Assembly: GCA_964651435.1 (NCBI GenBank)
Contig: CAZYVU010000027.1
Span: 1 to 40,876 of the forward strand
Source: CAZYVU01 sp964651435
Lineage (GTDB): Bacteria > Desulfobacterota > Syntrophorhabdia > Syntrophorhabdales > CAYQXL01
Direction of reading: 5' to 3'
DNA: 40,876 nt
The notes under the pieces are model-generated. The model was not told where the DNA came from. It worked only from the letters and a program-made list of their open reading frames with translations, and searched no databases. Positions 7,579-15,042 of this stretch are shown here, in pieces. The translations under genes and the position numbers were made by a program. Each line of letters opens with the position of its first letter. Position 1 is the first letter of the stretch.

Positions 7579-7974
7579 GGAAGCTCCTCCTAAAGACCCC
7601 TTGGCCGCCGACGGCCTGTACGGAATCGTTGCATGTGCAAGGGATCACGCATTAGGTAGGAGTCATTAGCCCGGGACGGGCGGTTAAACGGTGGACCCCA
7701 TCACCGTCAAAAAAGTATCATATTATCTCATTAAATTGTATTAAAACCGAACGTCTCCCGGCTCATCCCGTCTGCCGCCTGGTTTTCGGTGTCACGCCCC
7801 GTGGTCCGATCCTCACGCACAGGACCTTCTTCAGGGCCGGGACGGGACGGTTAGGCAATGAGGCCGCAAGGGGGTCCTCTTATGGCAAGGGTGGAGACGA
7901 CGAGATAAGGTAAGGGGGGCGTCTGCCCGCACGGCGTCAAGCGCGTGCGGGAGCGCCACGACCATGCGAGGAGA
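7579..7974. other. Intergenic region with AT-rich island and GC-rich inverted repeats
   Basis: About 400 bases without a convincing gene on either strand. An AT-rich island at about 7707-7747 probably holds the minus-strand promoter of the dynamin-like operon; on that strand TATGAT can be read as a -10. Further on there are small GC-rich inverted repeats: AGGACC (7821-7826) with GGTCCT (7873-7878), and CCCGCAC (7926-7932) with GTGCGGG (7945-7951). The last lies just beyond the rhodanese stop and could help end that transcript, but no T-run follows. No known riboswitch or tRNA pattern was recognised. Confidence 0.35.
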
Positions 7975-8376
7975 CTATTTTTCTATGGGATACCCGGCAT
8001 CCACCCAGGCCTTGTAGTTCCCTTTGAGCCGGTATACCTTTTTGAATCCGGCATCGACAAGTTTTTGCGCACCCTGAATGGAGACTCTGTCAACATGGCA
8101 GTAAACGAGGTACGTTTTCCCTTTATCCAGTGTGGGGATAGCCTTGTCGAGCGAGCCGTCGCCTAAATAGTAGTGGACAGCCTTCGGCAGATGTCCTTTG
8201 GCGTATGCAGGTGAGACGTCGATAATGACGATATCCGGTGTCTTCTCAATGAGGGCCTTAGCTTCGACAGGTGGGACATCCACATAGGATGCTTTTTCGG
8301 CAGCATACGACAAGCCGGAGCCTATGACAAAAGCAACAAACGATAACGCTAAAGCTGCAGCAAGCTTCCCTTTCAT
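7975..8376 (-). CDS. Periplasmic single-domain rhodanese
   Basis: A 133-residue protein beginning MKGKLAAALALSFVAFVIG, a signal peptide ending near SYAAEK. The mature part is one rhodanese domain: a CH2A-like IDVSPAYAKGHLPKAVH segment, the active-site cysteine in LVYCHVDRVS, and the C-terminal VYRLKGNYKAWVDAGYPI. Rhodanese domains carry sulfur as a persulfide on that cysteine; in the periplasm this would serve sulfide, polysulfide or redox chemistry (inference). AGGAGG lies upstream of the ATG at 8376. The longer in-frame start at 8436 would lie upstream of the predicted transcription start and is rejected. Confidence 0.85.
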   Translation of the reverse strand: MKGKLAAALALSFVAFVIGSGLSYAAEKASYVDVPPVEAKALIEKTPDIVIIDVSPAYAKGHLPKAVHYYLGDGSLDKAIPTLDKGKTYLVYCHVDRVSIQGAQKLVDAGFKKVYRLKGNYKAWVDAGYPIEK

Positions 8377-8407
8377 CTCGACTACCTCCTTTTGAGTTTG
8401 TCCGTAC

Positions 8408-8436
8408 ATGGTAAGAATCAAAATATCCGTTGTCAA
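8408..8436 (-). promoter_or_regulatory. Sigma-70 promoter of the rhodanese gene
   Basis: On the minus strand TTGACA (8436-8431) is followed after exactly 17 bases by TACCAT (8413-8408). The -35 is perfect and the -10 matches at four of six positions. Transcription would start near 8401, giving a short leader that includes the AGGAGG of the ATG at 8376. Confidence 0.55.
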
Positions 8437-8600
8437 GATGGCAACTTATGCGGCTAATCGTGCCCGTACATGCCCCTGTTCTTGTAAGCACCTCGTCGGT
8501 CTGCCGTCAGGGGGGAAGACTGCCGGTTGGGGTAACCCTTGATTTTCCGTCGCAGCCTGGTAGTATTTCAGAGCCGGAAAAACGACGGGAGATGCGTCCT

Positions 8601-9017
8601 ATGAAAAGTTATCGAAAAGAGTTGCTCTTCAACGTGCCGACGCGGCGGGCCTTTATCAACATCACTCCCCAGGTGGAGGGGTGTCTCAGGGAAAGCGGCA
8701 TCACCGAAGGCATGGTGCTCGTCAACGCCATGCACATTACGGCATCTGTTTTCATCAATGACGATGAGCCGGGACTTCATCATGACTTTGACGTATGGCT
8801 GGAAAAACTGGCCCCCCACGAGCCCGTTTCGCAGTACCGCCACAACGTCGGCGAGGATAACGCCGACGGCCACCTGAAGCGACAGGTTATGGGAAGGGGG
8901 GTCGTCGTTGCGGTGACAAAGGGGAGGCTGGACTTCGGGCCCTGGGAGCAGATATTCTATGGCGAGTTCGACGGCCGGCGGTCGAAGCGCGTGCTCGTAA
9001 AGATCATCGGAGAGTGA
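8601..9017 (+). CDS. YjbQ/UPF0047 family protein
   Basis: A 138-residue protein covering the whole UPF0047/YjbQ fold: NAMHITASVFINDDEPGLHHDF near the middle, HNVGEDNADGHLKRQVMG, and GPWEQIFYGEFDGRR at the end. The conserved histidines and Asp/Glu pattern of the family are present. E. coli YjbQ shows weak thiamin-phosphate synthase activity and the family is sometimes named a secondary thiamin-phosphate synthase; the true role is uncertain. The ATG at 8601 has GGGAG nearby; an ATG three codons upstream is also possible. A cupin gene follows after 18 bases, probably in the same transcript. Confidence 0.85.
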   Translation: MKSYRKELLFNVPTRRAFINITPQVEGCLRESGITEGMVLVNAMHITASVFINDDEPGLHHDFDVWLEKLAPHEPVSQYRHNVGEDNADGHLKRQVMGRGVVVAVTKGRLDFGPWEQIFYGEFDGRRSKRVLVKIIGE

Positions 9018-9035
9018 AAAAACAGGAGGTCACAG

Positions 9036-9386
9036 ATGAAGATCACCAATCTTGGACGGGTTGAAAAGACGAAGGTGATGATGGAGGGTGCGAAAGATGC
9101 CTGGCGGCAGGTGCCCATCGGTAAGGCCGACGGCACCCCTGTCTTCTCTATGCGGGTCTTCACCATCGACCCCGGGGGCCACACGCCTTACCACACCCAC
9201 GCCTCTGAGCACGTGAACTACATCATCGAGGGGGAAGGGGCCCTGGTCGCGGAGACGGGCGAAGAGCGGCCCATTGCCAAGGGCGATTTTGTCCTCGTCC
9301 TGCCCGACGAAAAGCACCAGTACCGAAACAGGTCGGCCGACAAACCCTTTGTGATGATCTGTGCCGTCCCCAAGGAGTACGAGTAG
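9036..9386 (+). CDS. Cupin-domain protein
   Basis: A 116-residue single-domain cupin. Cupin motif 1 reads HTPYHTHASEHVNYIIEGEG (H53, H55 and Glu58/H59 as likely metal ligands) and motif 2 reads GDFVLVLPDEKHQYRN (H94). Small cupins of this type bind a divalent metal and act as sensors, isomerases or dioxygenases; the substrate cannot be inferred. An excellent AGGAGG ribosome-binding site seven bases before the ATG fixes the start. It lies directly behind the YjbQ gene and converges with the molybdopterin-fold gene. Confidence 0.8.
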   Translation: MKITNLGRVEKTKVMMEGAKDAWRQVPIGKADGTPVFSMRVFTIDPGGHTPYHTHASEHVNYIIEGEGALVAETGEERPIAKGDFVLVLPDEKHQYRNRSADKPFVMICAVPKEYE

Positions 9387-9406
9387 GGGCGGCGTAGCGG
9401 GTCGGC

Positions 9407-10012
9407 TCAGTCGTCGAGAAAGCGAATCACCTCTCCGTCCGGAATCCTGCGCAGGCGGCCCCCGTCATTCATGTCCCGGACGAGCCCCGCCTCGATGAGC
9501 GCATCGTCCGTGTAGCCTCTCTGCTCCCAGAAGCCGGACAGATAACGGTCCATCAGTTCTATGCGAACGACGCTTTTTGCTGATTTGTAGCCCCAGAGGG
9601 ACGGCACAAAGGCGCGCACGGGGCCGCCGTAGTCCTCTTCCAGTGGTTCGCCGTCAAACTGGTGGGCAAGGAGCGTCCTGTCGCGGAGGGCTGTGCGGAT
9701 AGGTATGGAGGTATCGTAAACCCTTTTGACGGACCAGAAGCGGACGAAACGCGCCTCGGGCCTCACCTTGACGTCGGCCAGGATGTCCGCCAGCTTGACG
9801 CCCCCCCAGAGCCCCCGAACGGAAAAGCGGGTCACGCTGGTGAGCCTGGCGTCCGCAACCGTCTGGGGCAGTTCAAGTAGCTGATGCCATGAGTATGTTT
9901 TCGGTTCACTGCAAAGCCCCTTGACCTCGACCTTCCAGCCCTCCCGGTCCAGCGTCCCGGGGTGCCCTTCGACCCAGAAAACAGGAGTTCTCAGCGCCTT
10001 CAGTCTGCTCAT
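9407..10012 (-). CDS. Molybdopterin-oxidoreductase-fold protein (sulfite-oxidase family) with Ser at the Mo-ligand position
   Basis: A 201-residue protein with the fold of the sulfite oxidase/YedY catalytic domain: WKVEVKGLCSEPKTYSW at the start, then LTSVTRFSVRGLWGGVKL, then FDGEPLEEDYGGPVRAFVPSLWGYKSAK. In the family the molybdenum is held by a cysteine in a motif close to HCVTRWS; here the aligned residue is Ser (SVTRFS). It may therefore not bind molybdenum in the normal way or may be non-catalytic. No signal peptide is present, so it is cytoplasmic. GGAGG five bases before the ATG at 10012 fixes the start. The open frame continues far upstream but only as a shadow of the divergent rlmI-like gene. 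Confidence 0.75.
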   Translation of the reverse strand: MSRLKALRTPVFWVEGHPGTLDREGWKVEVKGLCSEPKTYSWHQLLELPQTVADARLTSVTRFSVRGLWGGVKLADILADVKVRPEARFVRFWSVKRVYDTSIPIRTALRDRTLLAHQFDGEPLEEDYGGPVRAFVPSLWGYKSAKSVVRIELMDRYLSGFWEQRGYTDDALIEAGLVRDMNDGGRLRRIPDGEVIRFLDD

Positions 10013-10060
10013 AAAAACCTCCATTTCCCTATTTACATATTCTCTCTTATAGCACAGACT

Positions 10061-11239
10061 ATGTGTATGGTCATATTGACGGTAAAGCAGAATAAGGCGG
10101 GGCCCGTCGTGGGATGCCACCCCTGGGTGTTCTCGGAGGCATTTCGCGGCATACCGGAGGGGCTTGCGCCCGGTGACCCCGTTGCGCTCCACGATGAGGC
10201 TGGACGTTACATCGCCTCGGGCTACTTTAGCTCCTACTCCCAGATAACCGTGCGGGTCTGGGGCTTTGACGCGGGGGAGGCCGTCGACGAAGCCTTCTTC
10301 GTCCGCCGGATCGAGGCGGCGCTCCGCATCAGGCGCACGTACGTGGAGAGTCAGGATACAGACTCGTATCGCCTTATCAACGGCGAGAACGACCTGTTGC
10401 CGGGCCTCATCGTCGACCGGTATGCCCGCTGGCTTGTCGTGCAGTTCCACACCAAAGGGATTGCGGCGTGGAAGGAGCCCATCGTGAACGCCCTCACGAG
10501 GGTGCTGCGCCCTGAAGGCATATATGAACGGTCCGATGTGGCCGCAAGGGAATACGACGGGATCGGCCCGGCCCAGGGTGTGCTGGCGGGTGCCGTACCC
10601 GAATTGATCACCATGAAGGAGAACGGTTTTTTCTTCCTTGTCAATGTGAGGGAAGGACAGAAGACCGGTTTCTTTCTTGACCAGAGGGACAAACGCCGTG
10701 CCTTCGGCAAGTATTGCAGGGACAGCCGGGTTCTCAACTGCTTCAGCTACACCGGCGCGTTTACCGTCTATGCCCTCGCCGGAGGCGCCAGGCACGTTCT
10801 CTCTGTCGACACGTCCGATTCGGCACTCGCGCTGGCGAAGGAGAACGTAAGGCTCAACGGCCTCGATGCGGCCCGCTGCTCCTACGTCAGCGATGACGTA
10901 AAGCGCTACCTCCGGTTCTGCCGGGAGTCCTTCGATGCCATTATCCTCGACCCACCCGCCTTTATCAAAGACAGGAGAAAGAAGCCGGAGGGCTTGATCG
11001 GTTACCGGAATCTCAACGAAGCGGCCCTGAGGCGCCTCGGGACCCCTGGAATTCTTCTCACCTGCTCCTGCTCGGCCCATCTGCTGCCGGAAGAGTTCCG
11101 CTTTCTTATCTCGCAAGCGGGGGGAAGGCTGCACAGGCCCATGCGCATACTGGAGTCCTTCGCACACGGTATCGACCACCCTCAGTTGGTGCCCTTCACG
11201 GAGGGGCAATATTTGAAGGCCCTTGTCCTCTGGGGCTGA
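10061..11239 (+). CDS. rlmI: 23S rRNA (cytosine-C5)-methyltransferase, RlmI-like
   Basis: A protein of about 392 residues. An N-terminal PUA-type domain (CHPWVFSEAF) is followed by the linker EWNDLLPGLIVDRY-type sequence (ENDLLPGLIVDRYARW) and the methyltransferase domain. Key motifs are GFFLDQRDKR, LNCFSYTGAFTVYAL (SAM motif I), SVDTSDSAL (acidic loop), ILDPPAFIK (catalytic DPP motif) and TCSCSAHL (C5-methyltransferase cysteines). RlmI methylates a cytosine in 23S rRNA in E. coli; the exact target here is inferred. ATG codons at 10061 and 10067 are both possible and neither has a good ribosome-binding site. It is divergent from the molybdopterin-fold gene with 48 bases between them. Confidence 0.85.
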   Translation: MCMVILTVKQNKAGPVVGCHPWVFSEAFRGIPEGLAPGDPVALHDEAGRYIASGYFSSYSQITVRVWGFDAGEAVDEAFFVRRIEAALRIRRTYVESQDTDSYRLINGENDLLPGLIVDRYARWLVVQFHTKGIAAWKEPIVNALTRVLRPEGIYERSDVAAREYDGIGPAQGVLAGAVPELITMKENGFFFLVNVREGQKTGFFLDQRDKRRAFGKYCRDSRVLNCFSYTGAFTVYALAGGARHVLSVDTSDSALALAKENVRLNGLDAARCSYVSDDVKRYLRFCRESFDAIILDPPAFIKDRRKKPEGLIGYRNLNEAALRRLGTPGILLTCSCSAHLLPEEFRFLISQAGGRLHRPMRILESFAHGIDHPQLVPFTEGQYLKALVLWG

Positions 11240-11341
11240 AAGGAGTCACGACCGGTCCATGGTTTGCAGCGGGGCAAAAGGATCATGAAAAAGGGGGTGA
11301 TAAGGAAGGCTTATTCACGCTTTCGCGGTCCTCGATTTGGA

Positions 11342-11370
11342 TTGACATGAGGGGGCATATTTGATAACCT
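11342..11370 (+). promoter_or_regulatory. Probable sigma-70 promoter of the hpf-PTS operon
   Basis: A perfect TTGACA (11342-11347) lies 72 bases before the hpf start. Downstream either GATAAC (spacing 15) or TAACCT (spacing 17) could serve as the -10. The -35 is convincing, the -10 only fair. The region normally occupied by rpoN in related gene orders is absent upstream. Confidence 0.4.
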
Positions 11371-11419
11371 TTCAGTTTGGTTACACTTTTCCCAACTTCG
11401 CATCCCTAACGGAGGATTT

Positions 11420-11944
11420 ATGGAAATTACCATCAGTTTTCGACACATTGATCACGATGAGGTTATCAAGCAGTATGTCGAGGAAAAGATGGCCCGGTTG
11501 CAGAAATATGTCGAATCTCCCGTTGACGCGCACGCGGTGCTCTCGATGGAAAGGAAGTACAGACACAGAATCGATGTAATGCTCACCATCAACGGCGTTG
11601 TGATCAATGCCCACGAGACAATGGATGACATGCACGCAGCCGTCGATGGGATTCTCGATAAGCTGGAGCGGAGGCTCATCCGCTATAGAGGCAAGCTGAA
11701 AAAATATAGGGAAGGGAAGCAGAAGCAGGCAGGCGTGGAGACTGAGGGGGCGGCATCGAATATCATCGTTTCCAAAAAGGTTGAAGCAAAACCTATGGAC
11801 CCCGAAGAGGCGGCAATGCAGCTCGAGGCGTCTGGTGATGGGTTCATGATCTTTCGGGAGCGGGAGAGCGACAACATCTGCGTCATATATCGTCGGAAGG
11901 ATGGTAACTTCGGGCTTATCGAGGCTGCCGGGAAACCGTTGTGA
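11420..11944 (+). CDS. hpf: Ribosome hibernation-promoting factor, long form
   Basis: A 174-residue long-type HPF. The N-terminal ~100 residues form the S30AE/YfiA domain (ISFRHIDHDEVIKQYVEEKM, then HAVLSMERKYRHRIDVML), and after a variable linker the C-terminal dimerisation domain reads KPMDPEEAAMQLEASGDGFMIF. Long HPF dimerises 70S ribosomes into inactive 100S particles in stationary phase (family knowledge). The start has CGGAGG upstream. Its stop overlaps the GTG of ptsN by four bases, so translation of the two is coupled. It opens a long operon that continues into PTS regulators, as in many proteobacteria. Confidence 0.93.
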   Translation: MEITISFRHIDHDEVIKQYVEEKMARLQKYVESPVDAHAVLSMERKYRHRIDVMLTINGVVINAHETMDDMHAAVDGILDKLERRLIRYRGKLKKYREGKQKQAGVETEGAASNIIVSKKVEAKPMDPEEAAMQLEASGDGFMIFRERESDNICVIYRRKDGNFGLIEAAGKPL

Positions 11945-12408
11945 GGATTGAGGATATCCTGCGGGAATCGTGCGTCCTATCTGACCTTAAGGCGGCGACG
12001 AAGACGGATGTTCTGGTTGAGCTCGTTGAGGTTTTGAAGAAGGAAAGACTTATAGGTGATCTCGGCGAGGCTGTCGGTGTCATCATGGATCGGGAAAGGC
12101 TTGGCAGCACGGGTATAGGTGAAGGCGTTGCGATCCCTCATGGCAAGCTAAAACAAATGGAGGGCGTGGTGGCCGCTTTCGGGCGGTCGAAAAACGGCGT
12201 GGACTTTGATGCCGTAGACGGCAAAAAGGTGAACATTCTTTTCCTGCTGCTTGCTCCTGAGGGGGCTGCCAGCCTGCACCTGAAGATCCTTTCGAGGATA
12301 TCGAGGGTGCTCCGTGACCCGTCGTTTCGGAGCAGGCTCATGGAGCTGTCCGGCGTCCAGGCAATCTACGCCGCCCTAATCGACGAGGACAGGAAACTGG
12401 AGAGGTGA
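11941..12408 (+). CDS. ptsN: PTS EIIA(Ntr)-type regulatory protein
   Basis: A 155-residue EIIA of the fructose/nitrogen type. The phosphorylated histidine is H67 in EGVAIPHGK, preceded by RERLGSTGIG, the standard family pattern. PtsN proteins receive phosphate from HPr or NPr and regulate potassium transport, nitrogen metabolism and stress responses rather than sugar import. Translation starts at a GTG overlapping the hpf stop (GTGA). No EIIB or EIIC gene is near, which supports a regulatory role. Confidence 0.9.
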   Translation: MRIEDILRESCVLSDLKAATKTDVLVELVEVLKKERLIGDLGEAVGVIMDRERLGSTGIGEGVAIPHGKLKQMEGVVAAFGRSKNGVDFDAVDGKKVNILFLLLAPEGAASLHLKILSRISRVLRDPSFRSRLMELSGVQAIYAALIDEDRKLER

Positions 12409-12559
12409 CGGTACGACCATCGACGATCGGTGACTTTAGGACGCTTTGGCTGGAGTCTTCTGGATTTCTCGTAGCACCCGCGGAACTATGCCTTGCATAC
12501 CCCCCGATGTGTATCTGTGCTAACGGAGGCCGGGAGCGGTCTGCGGGAGGGGCCCGACT

Positions 12560-13501
12560 GTGAAAGGGATCGCCGTTAATGAGCTCGTCGACGATAAGGA
12601 GTATGGTTTAGGCCTTGAGGTCATATCGGGTGCCGGTGGCCTTTCGAGAAAGATTTACAACGCCAAGATCCAAAAGCTGGGTCTGGTCATAACGGGGAAG
12701 ATGGTCTATCTGCACCCCCACCGCGTGCAGATTTTGGGTAACACGGAGATTTCATACCTCAGAACCCTCCCCGAAGAGGACAGCAGCCGCATCGTGGAAG
12801 AGCTTTGCAGGAATGACGTGGTCTGTTTCATGGTAACCCGGAACCTTAAGGTGCCGGAGGTTTTCCTGCGTGAGACGGAGCGGCGGAGCATCCCCGTCTT
12901 ACGCACGAAACTTGTAACGTCACTCTTTATAGAGAGGATAACCAACCTCCTCGAGGACAAGCTCGCACCGTCCACGGTGGTTCACGGCGTGCTGGTCGAT
13001 ATTCTGGGTATCGGCGTGCTCATCACGGGAAGGCCGGGTATCGGCAAGAGCGAGAACGCCCTGGAGCTGGTCATGAGAGGCCACAGGCTTGTTGTGGACG
13101 ATGTGGTTTTCGTAAAAAAGATGGGTGCCATCGATCTGTACGGGAACGCTCCCGACATGATCAAGAACCTCCTTGAGGTGCGGGGGGTGGGTATAGTCGA
13201 CATCAGCAGGCTCTTCGGCATTTCGGCGGTCATCGGGCACAAGAAGATCGACCTTGTCATCGAGCTCATTGATTGGGACGACGGGCTGGAGATTGACAGG
13301 GTGGGCCTCGCCGATGCGCGGTACAAGCTCCTGGGGGTGAACCTGCCGCTGATGAAGATACCGATCAGCTCGGGCAGGAACGTTTCGGCCATTATCGAGC
13401 TTGCTTGCAGGAATTTTATTCTCAAGCGGGGCGGAACGAACACGGCGGAGGAGCTGGAGGGAAGGCTGCTGAGGTCTATGGAGGCAGAGACAAAAGCGTG
13501 A
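12560..13501 (+). CDS. hprK: HPr kinase/phosphorylase
   Basis: A 313-residue HprK. The N-terminal domain (1-130) is followed by the kinase domain with the catalytic VHGVLVDI histidine (H142), the P-loop GRPGIGKS (157-164), HRLVVDDV, and the signature LLEVRGVGIVDI. HprK phosphorylates or dephosphorylates HPr on Ser46; the HPr of this operon carries that serine. The gene starts at GTG behind GGGAGG and is separated from ptsN by 150 bases that hold no obvious gene, so an internal promoter is possible. Its TGA overlaps the rapZ GTG. Confidence 0.93.
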   Translation: MKGIAVNELVDDKEYGLGLEVISGAGGLSRKIYNAKIQKLGLVITGKMVYLHPHRVQILGNTEISYLRTLPEEDSSRIVEELCRNDVVCFMVTRNLKVPEVFLRETERRSIPVLRTKLVTSLFIERITNLLEDKLAPSTVVHGVLVDILGIGVLITGRPGIGKSENALELVMRGHRLVVDDVVFVKKMGAIDLYGNAPDMIKNLLEVRGVGIVDISRLFGISAVIGHKKIDLVIELIDWDDGLEIDRVGLADARYKLLGVNLPLMKIPISSGRNVSAIIELACRNFILKRGGTNTAEELEGRLLRSMEAETKA

Positions 13502-14343
13502 AAGTTATCGTTGTCAGCGGTATATCGGGATCGGGCAAGTCCACCTATCTAAAGGCCTTGGAGGATATCGGTTTTTTCTGTGTCGACAATTTCCCTCTCA
13601 TCCTTCTCCAGAAATTCCTGGATGTCTGCGATCTTGCCGGCGACAAGATATCCCGTTGTGCCTTTGTCATCGATATCCGGATGAAGGAGTTTTTTGCCGA
13701 GGGAAGGGATACCCTCGACGCCATCAAAGAGCGCTACGCTGCAGAGTTCGTGTTTCTGGACAGTGCCGACGAGGTTCTCTTAAGGCGCTACAAGGAAACG
13801 CGGCGGGCCCATCCGCTTTATGACCTGCACAACCTGAGCGATGCCCTCAAAGAGGAGAGGGAAATCGTAAAGTGGATCCGCGACATTGCCGACAGGGTCA
13901 TCGATACGTCCCATTTGACCCCCCACGAACTGCGCAGCTTTGTCGTCAAAACATACAGCGATCAGTCAAAGCAGATGAAGATTAATCTTGTATCTTTTGG
14001 ATATTCTTATGGAATACCGTTGGAAACGGATATGGCATTCGATGTCAGGTTCCTGCCCAACCCCTTTTTCGTGGCTACCTTAAAGGACAAAACGGGCCTG
14101 TCGCCCGACGTTGCGCAGTACATAAAGTCAACCAGCATTTTTGAATCCTACTATGCCATGCTGGTCCAGTTCCTCGCTTTTCTGGTTCCCCTTTTTGAAA
14201 AGGAGGGCAAGAGCTATCTTACGATCAGCATAGGGTGTACGGGTGGAAAACATAGGTCGGTCTTCGTGACCAATGAGATCGCAAAAGAGCTCTCGGGAAT
14301 GCGCTATCCTGTTTACACGGTGCACCGTGACATAGAGCGATAG
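13498..14343 (+). CDS. rapZ: RNase adapter / nucleotide-binding protein RapZ (YvcJ family)
   Basis: A 281-residue protein, the normal family length, starting at a GTG that overlaps the hprK stop (GTGA). The P-loop GISGSGKST (8-16) is followed by FFCVDNFP and, in the C-terminal domain, SFGYSYG, FDVRFLPNP and GCTGGKHRSV. RapZ binds small RNAs and RNase E to control amino-sugar synthesis in enterics; in other bacteria its role is less certain. The longer open frame starting 31 codons upstream lies inside hprK and is not used. Its place between hprK and the EIIA(Man) gene is typical. Confidence 0.93.
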   Translation: MKVIVVSGISGSGKSTYLKALEDIGFFCVDNFPLILLQKFLDVCDLAGDKISRCAFVIDIRMKEFFAEGRDTLDAIKERYAAEFVFLDSADEVLLRRYKETRRAHPLYDLHNLSDALKEEREIVKWIRDIADRVIDTSHLTPHELRSFVVKTYSDQSKQMKINLVSFGYSYGIPLETDMAFDVRFLPNPFFVATLKDKTGLSPDVAQYIKSTSIFESYYAMLVQFLAFLVPLFEKEGKSYLTISIGCTGGKHRSVFVTNEIAKELSGMRYPVYTVHRDIER

Positions 14344-14357
14344 GTGAGGAGATAGAG

Positions 14358-14768
14358 ATGGTCGGTTTAGTGGTAGTTGCACATTTTCATCTTGCCCGGG
14401 AAATGGCTGCGGCGGCGGAGCTCATAGTGGGACCGCAGCAGCAGTTGGCCCATGTCGACATCATACCGGATGAGGATGTGGATAAGATTAAGAACAAGGT
14501 GGCTGCTGCCATTAAGAGTGTTTCGACCGGTGAGGGCGTCATCATTCTTACCGATATGTTCGGTGGAACGCCCTCCAACATCAGTCTTTCCTTTCTCGAA
14601 GAAGGAAACATCGAGGTGGTGACGGGGGTAAACCTGCCCATGCTGATTAAGCTCACCACCTACCGTGAAGGGAAGCCCCTTGGAGAGTTGGCCCAGTTCA
14701 TCGCCGGCTACGGGCAGCGAAACATCTATCTTGCCACCGACCTTCTCAGAACGCGGAAGAAGGAATGA
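14358..14768 (+). CDS. PTS EIIA, mannose family, stand-alone
   Basis: A 136-residue EIIA domain of the mannose/sorbose family. The phosphorylation site is H9 in VVVAHFHLAREM (H11 is nearby), and the second conserved stretch is ILTDMFGGTPSN. In sugar PTSs this domain passes phosphate to EIIB, but no EIIB, EIIC or EIID gene is present, so a regulatory role like that proposed for alphaproteobacterial EIIA-Man proteins is likely (inference). The gene has GAGGAG before its ATG and lies seven bases before the HPr gene. Confidence 0.88.
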   Translation: MVGLVVVAHFHLAREMAAAAELIVGPQQQLAHVDIIPDEDVDKIKNKVAAAIKSVSTGEGVIILTDMFGGTPSNISLSFLEEGNIEVVTGVNLPMLIKLTTYREGKPLGELAQFIAGYGQRNIYLATDLLRTRKKE

Positions 14769-14775
14769 CGGAGAG

Positions 14776-15042
14776 ATGGTGGAAGGTTCGTTCACGATTA
14801 GAAACCAGCTTGGTCTGCACGCACGGCCGGCGGCTATCTTCGTCAAGAAGGCCAGCCGGTACTCGTCGTCCGTTTGGATTGAAAGGGATGGAACCCGCGT
14901 TAACGGCAAGAGCATCATGGGCCTCCTCATGCTCGCCTGCCCGCTGGGGAGCCAGATACGGCTTGTTGCCGAAGGCCCTGACGAAGAGACTGCGTTCCAG
15001 GAACTGGGGAAGCTCATAGAGGACGGCTTTCAGGAGCTGTAA
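14776..15042 (+). CDS. ptsH: Phosphocarrier protein HPr
   Basis: An 88-residue HPr. The EI phosphorylation site is H15 in LGLHARPAA and the HPr-kinase site is S46 in NGKSIMGLLML, both at canonical positions. This means the HprK encoded three genes upstream has its target in the same operon. The ATG at 14776 has GGAG close before it; the frame is open further upstream but overlaps the EIIA gene. The TAA stop shares one base with the ptsI ATG. Confidence 0.93.
   Translation: MVEGSFTIRNQLGLHARPAAIFVKKASRYSSSVWIERDGTRVNGKSIMGLLMLACPLGSQIRLVAEGPDEETAFQELGKLIEDGFQEL

Noticed and set aside
7579..7974. Cyclic-di-GMP riboswitch or tRNA in the long gap
   Set aside because: No conserved GEMM core or tRNA arms and no GGTTCRA-type T loop could be found on either strand.
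8377..8436. Longer N-terminus of the rhodanese from the ATG at 8436
   Set aside because: That start lies upstream of the predicted transcription start and places extra residues before a standard signal peptide.
10013..11209. Long minus-strand open frame extending the molybdopterin-fold gene to about 600 codons
   Set aside because: The extension is the shadow of the plus-strand RlmI-like gene; the family-like sequence and a GGAGG-ATG start at 10012.
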